Both the position numbers and the translations under genes were made by a program. Positions 4,999 through 5,723 of a stretch of 5,723 bases of DNA are shown one piece after another. The notes below the pieces were generated by a model. The model saw only the letters and a list, made by a program, of their open reading frames with translations, made no database searches and had not been told where the DNA came from. The stretch spans positions 1-5,723 of the forward strand of contig JASLXW010000275.1 of the NCBI GenBank assembly GCA_030740135.1, written 5' to 3'. The DNA comes from Nitrospinota bacterium (GTDB taxonomy: Bacteria > UBA8248 > JACPRG01). Position 1 is the first letter of the stretch; every line of letters begins with the position of its first letter.

Positions 4999-5723
4999 TC
5001 AGCGAAGGCCGCCGCCGAGAACCGCTTCGAGCGCCTCCTCCACGTCGATGGCCGCCAAACAGGTGTGGCCGGCCCGCTCGCCCCGGGCGCACGCGGCGCA
5101 GCCGGCGTGGCGGCGGAGGATCGCCACGCGCTCGCCACGCGGTCCCCAAACCGCCGGTTGCGTCGGGCCGAACAGGGCGACGGTGTTCGCGCCGCAGGCG
5201 GCGGCCAGGTGCGTGACGCCCGAGTCGCTTCCCACGTAACCCCCCGCCCTCCCGAGCACCCCGGCGAGGGCCGGCAGGGGAGGGGATTGCAGGATTCTCA
5301 AAGAGGCCCCGCGCGTCAATCGCCGCACCGCCTTTCCCGTCTCTTCTTCGGCCGGACCGAGGAGCCAGACCACGTCTCCCTCGGCCGCCAGGGCCTCCGC
5401 GAGGCGGACGAAACTGGACGGCGGCCAGCGCTTCCACCGTCCGCCGCTTCCCGGGTGGAGGACGAAATACGGGTCGTCCGCCCCGATCCCCAACCGGCTC
5501 AACAAACGGCGCGCATCGCCGAGATTTTCGGCCGTCGGACGAATCTCAGGGGCTTCCGGGCCGCCCGACGACGGGATCGCGCCCAAGGGCTTCAGGCTCG
5601 CCAGAAGGTAATCCACGGCATGGACGGGGCGGGATGAGGCGGGCGGATGGGGGTCCACCCGGATGACTTTCCTCGCGAGGACGCCCAGGTTTTCCTCGAA
5701 CGCTCGATCTCCCGGAGTCCAGG
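4999..5723 (-). CDS. Glycosyltransferase family 9 (heptosyltransferase-like), 5' end outside window
   Basis: GT9 enzymes transfer heptose from ADP-heptose to the LPS inner core at the cytoplasmic face of the inner membrane. About 240 C-terminal residues are present of a usual 330-370. The frame is open to the window edge, with plausible coding sequence upstream of the GTG at 5658, so that GTG is not taken as the start. Family hallmarks are FVLHPGSGGRWKRWP, the nucleotide-sugar loop YVGSDSGVTHLAAACG followed by TVALFGPTQPAVWGP, and the Cys-containing tail CAACARGERAGHTCLAAIDVEEAL that many heptosyltransferases share. It ends with TGA at 4999-5001, 28 bp from the convergent Sel1 gene. The family call is firm. 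The exact acceptor and sugar cannot be told from this fragment. Confidence 0.93.
   Translation of the reverse strand, partial: WTPGDRAFEENLGVLARKVIRVDPHPPASSRPVHAVDYLLASLKPLGAIPSSGGPEAPEIRPTAENLGDARRLLSRLGIGADDPYFVLHPGSGGRWKRWPPSSFVRLAEALAAEGDVVWLLGPAEEETGKAVRRLTRGASLRILQSPPLPALAGVLGRAGGYVGSDSGVTHLAAACGANTVALFGPTQPAVWGPRGERVAILRRHAGCAACARGERAGHTCLAAIDVEEALEAVLGGGLR

Noticed and set aside
3939..5138. 399-codon open frame on the - strand opposite the Sel1-repeat gene
   Set aside because: It is antisense to a clear Sel1-repeat gene with signal peptide and Shine-Dalgarno. Its periodic Pro/His/Gly-rich product is the shadow of the coding repeats in GC-rich DNA.
4594..5637. 347-codon open frame on the + strand running from the Sel1 gene through the GT9 gene
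   Set aside because: It is out of frame with Sel1 and antisense to a well-supported glycosyltransferase. Its composition is Arg/Gly/Pro/Ala-rich with no recognisable domain.

Overview
This is a GC-rich bacterial window with seven recognisable protein genes and no RNA gene, CRISPR array or insertion sequence. A family 9 glycosyltransferase of the LPS-heptosyltransferase type suggests a Gram-negative cell envelope. The glyA-nrdR gene order is common in several proteobacterial and related lineages. I cannot name the species.

Left third, + strand: the 3' part of glyA (serine hydroxymethyltransferase), then nrdR (ribonucleotide reductase repressor) 23 bp downstream, then after 139 bp a membrane-anchored or secreted thioredoxin-like protein. 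The 139-bp gap holds a Shine-Dalgarno and an AT-rich patch around 1601-1617, but no promoter I would defend. A strong intrinsic terminator at 2339-2385 ends this transcription block. The thioredoxin-like gene is the main find. At the first position of its CxxC redox motif it has an in-frame TGA (1942-1944). A well-formed stem-loop follows directly, where a bacterial SECIS element would lie. The simplest reading is a selenocysteine (UxxC) thioredoxin-like selenoprotein. The gene also carries an apparent +1 frame discrepancy near a C4 run at 1795-1798, between the signal-anchor and the redoxin domain. A sequencing error or gene decay therefore has to be considered.

Middle, - strand: a TfoX N-terminal-domain protein, whose last lysine codons double as the T-tract of the opposing terminator. 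Next come an AHSA1/SRPBCC gene with an internal frame-disrupting deletion and an overlapping ArsR-family repressor gene. The ArsR gene has a good sigma70-type promoter. A perfect palindrome overlaps the promoter's -10 box and probable start site, and the likely GTG start lies close to or at the transcription start. This suggests a self-repressing, possibly leaderless ArsR-AHSA1 operon. Interval 2771-2906 holds nothing I can identify.

Right third: about 200 bp without a supported gene (3706-3905) leads to a secreted Sel1-repeat protein on the + strand. It converges on the 3' part of a GT9 glycosyltransferase on the - strand, which runs off the window edge.

TGA is the normal stop for six of the seven genes (AHSA1 uses TAA). 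The internal TGA therefore cannot be explained by a changed genetic code.
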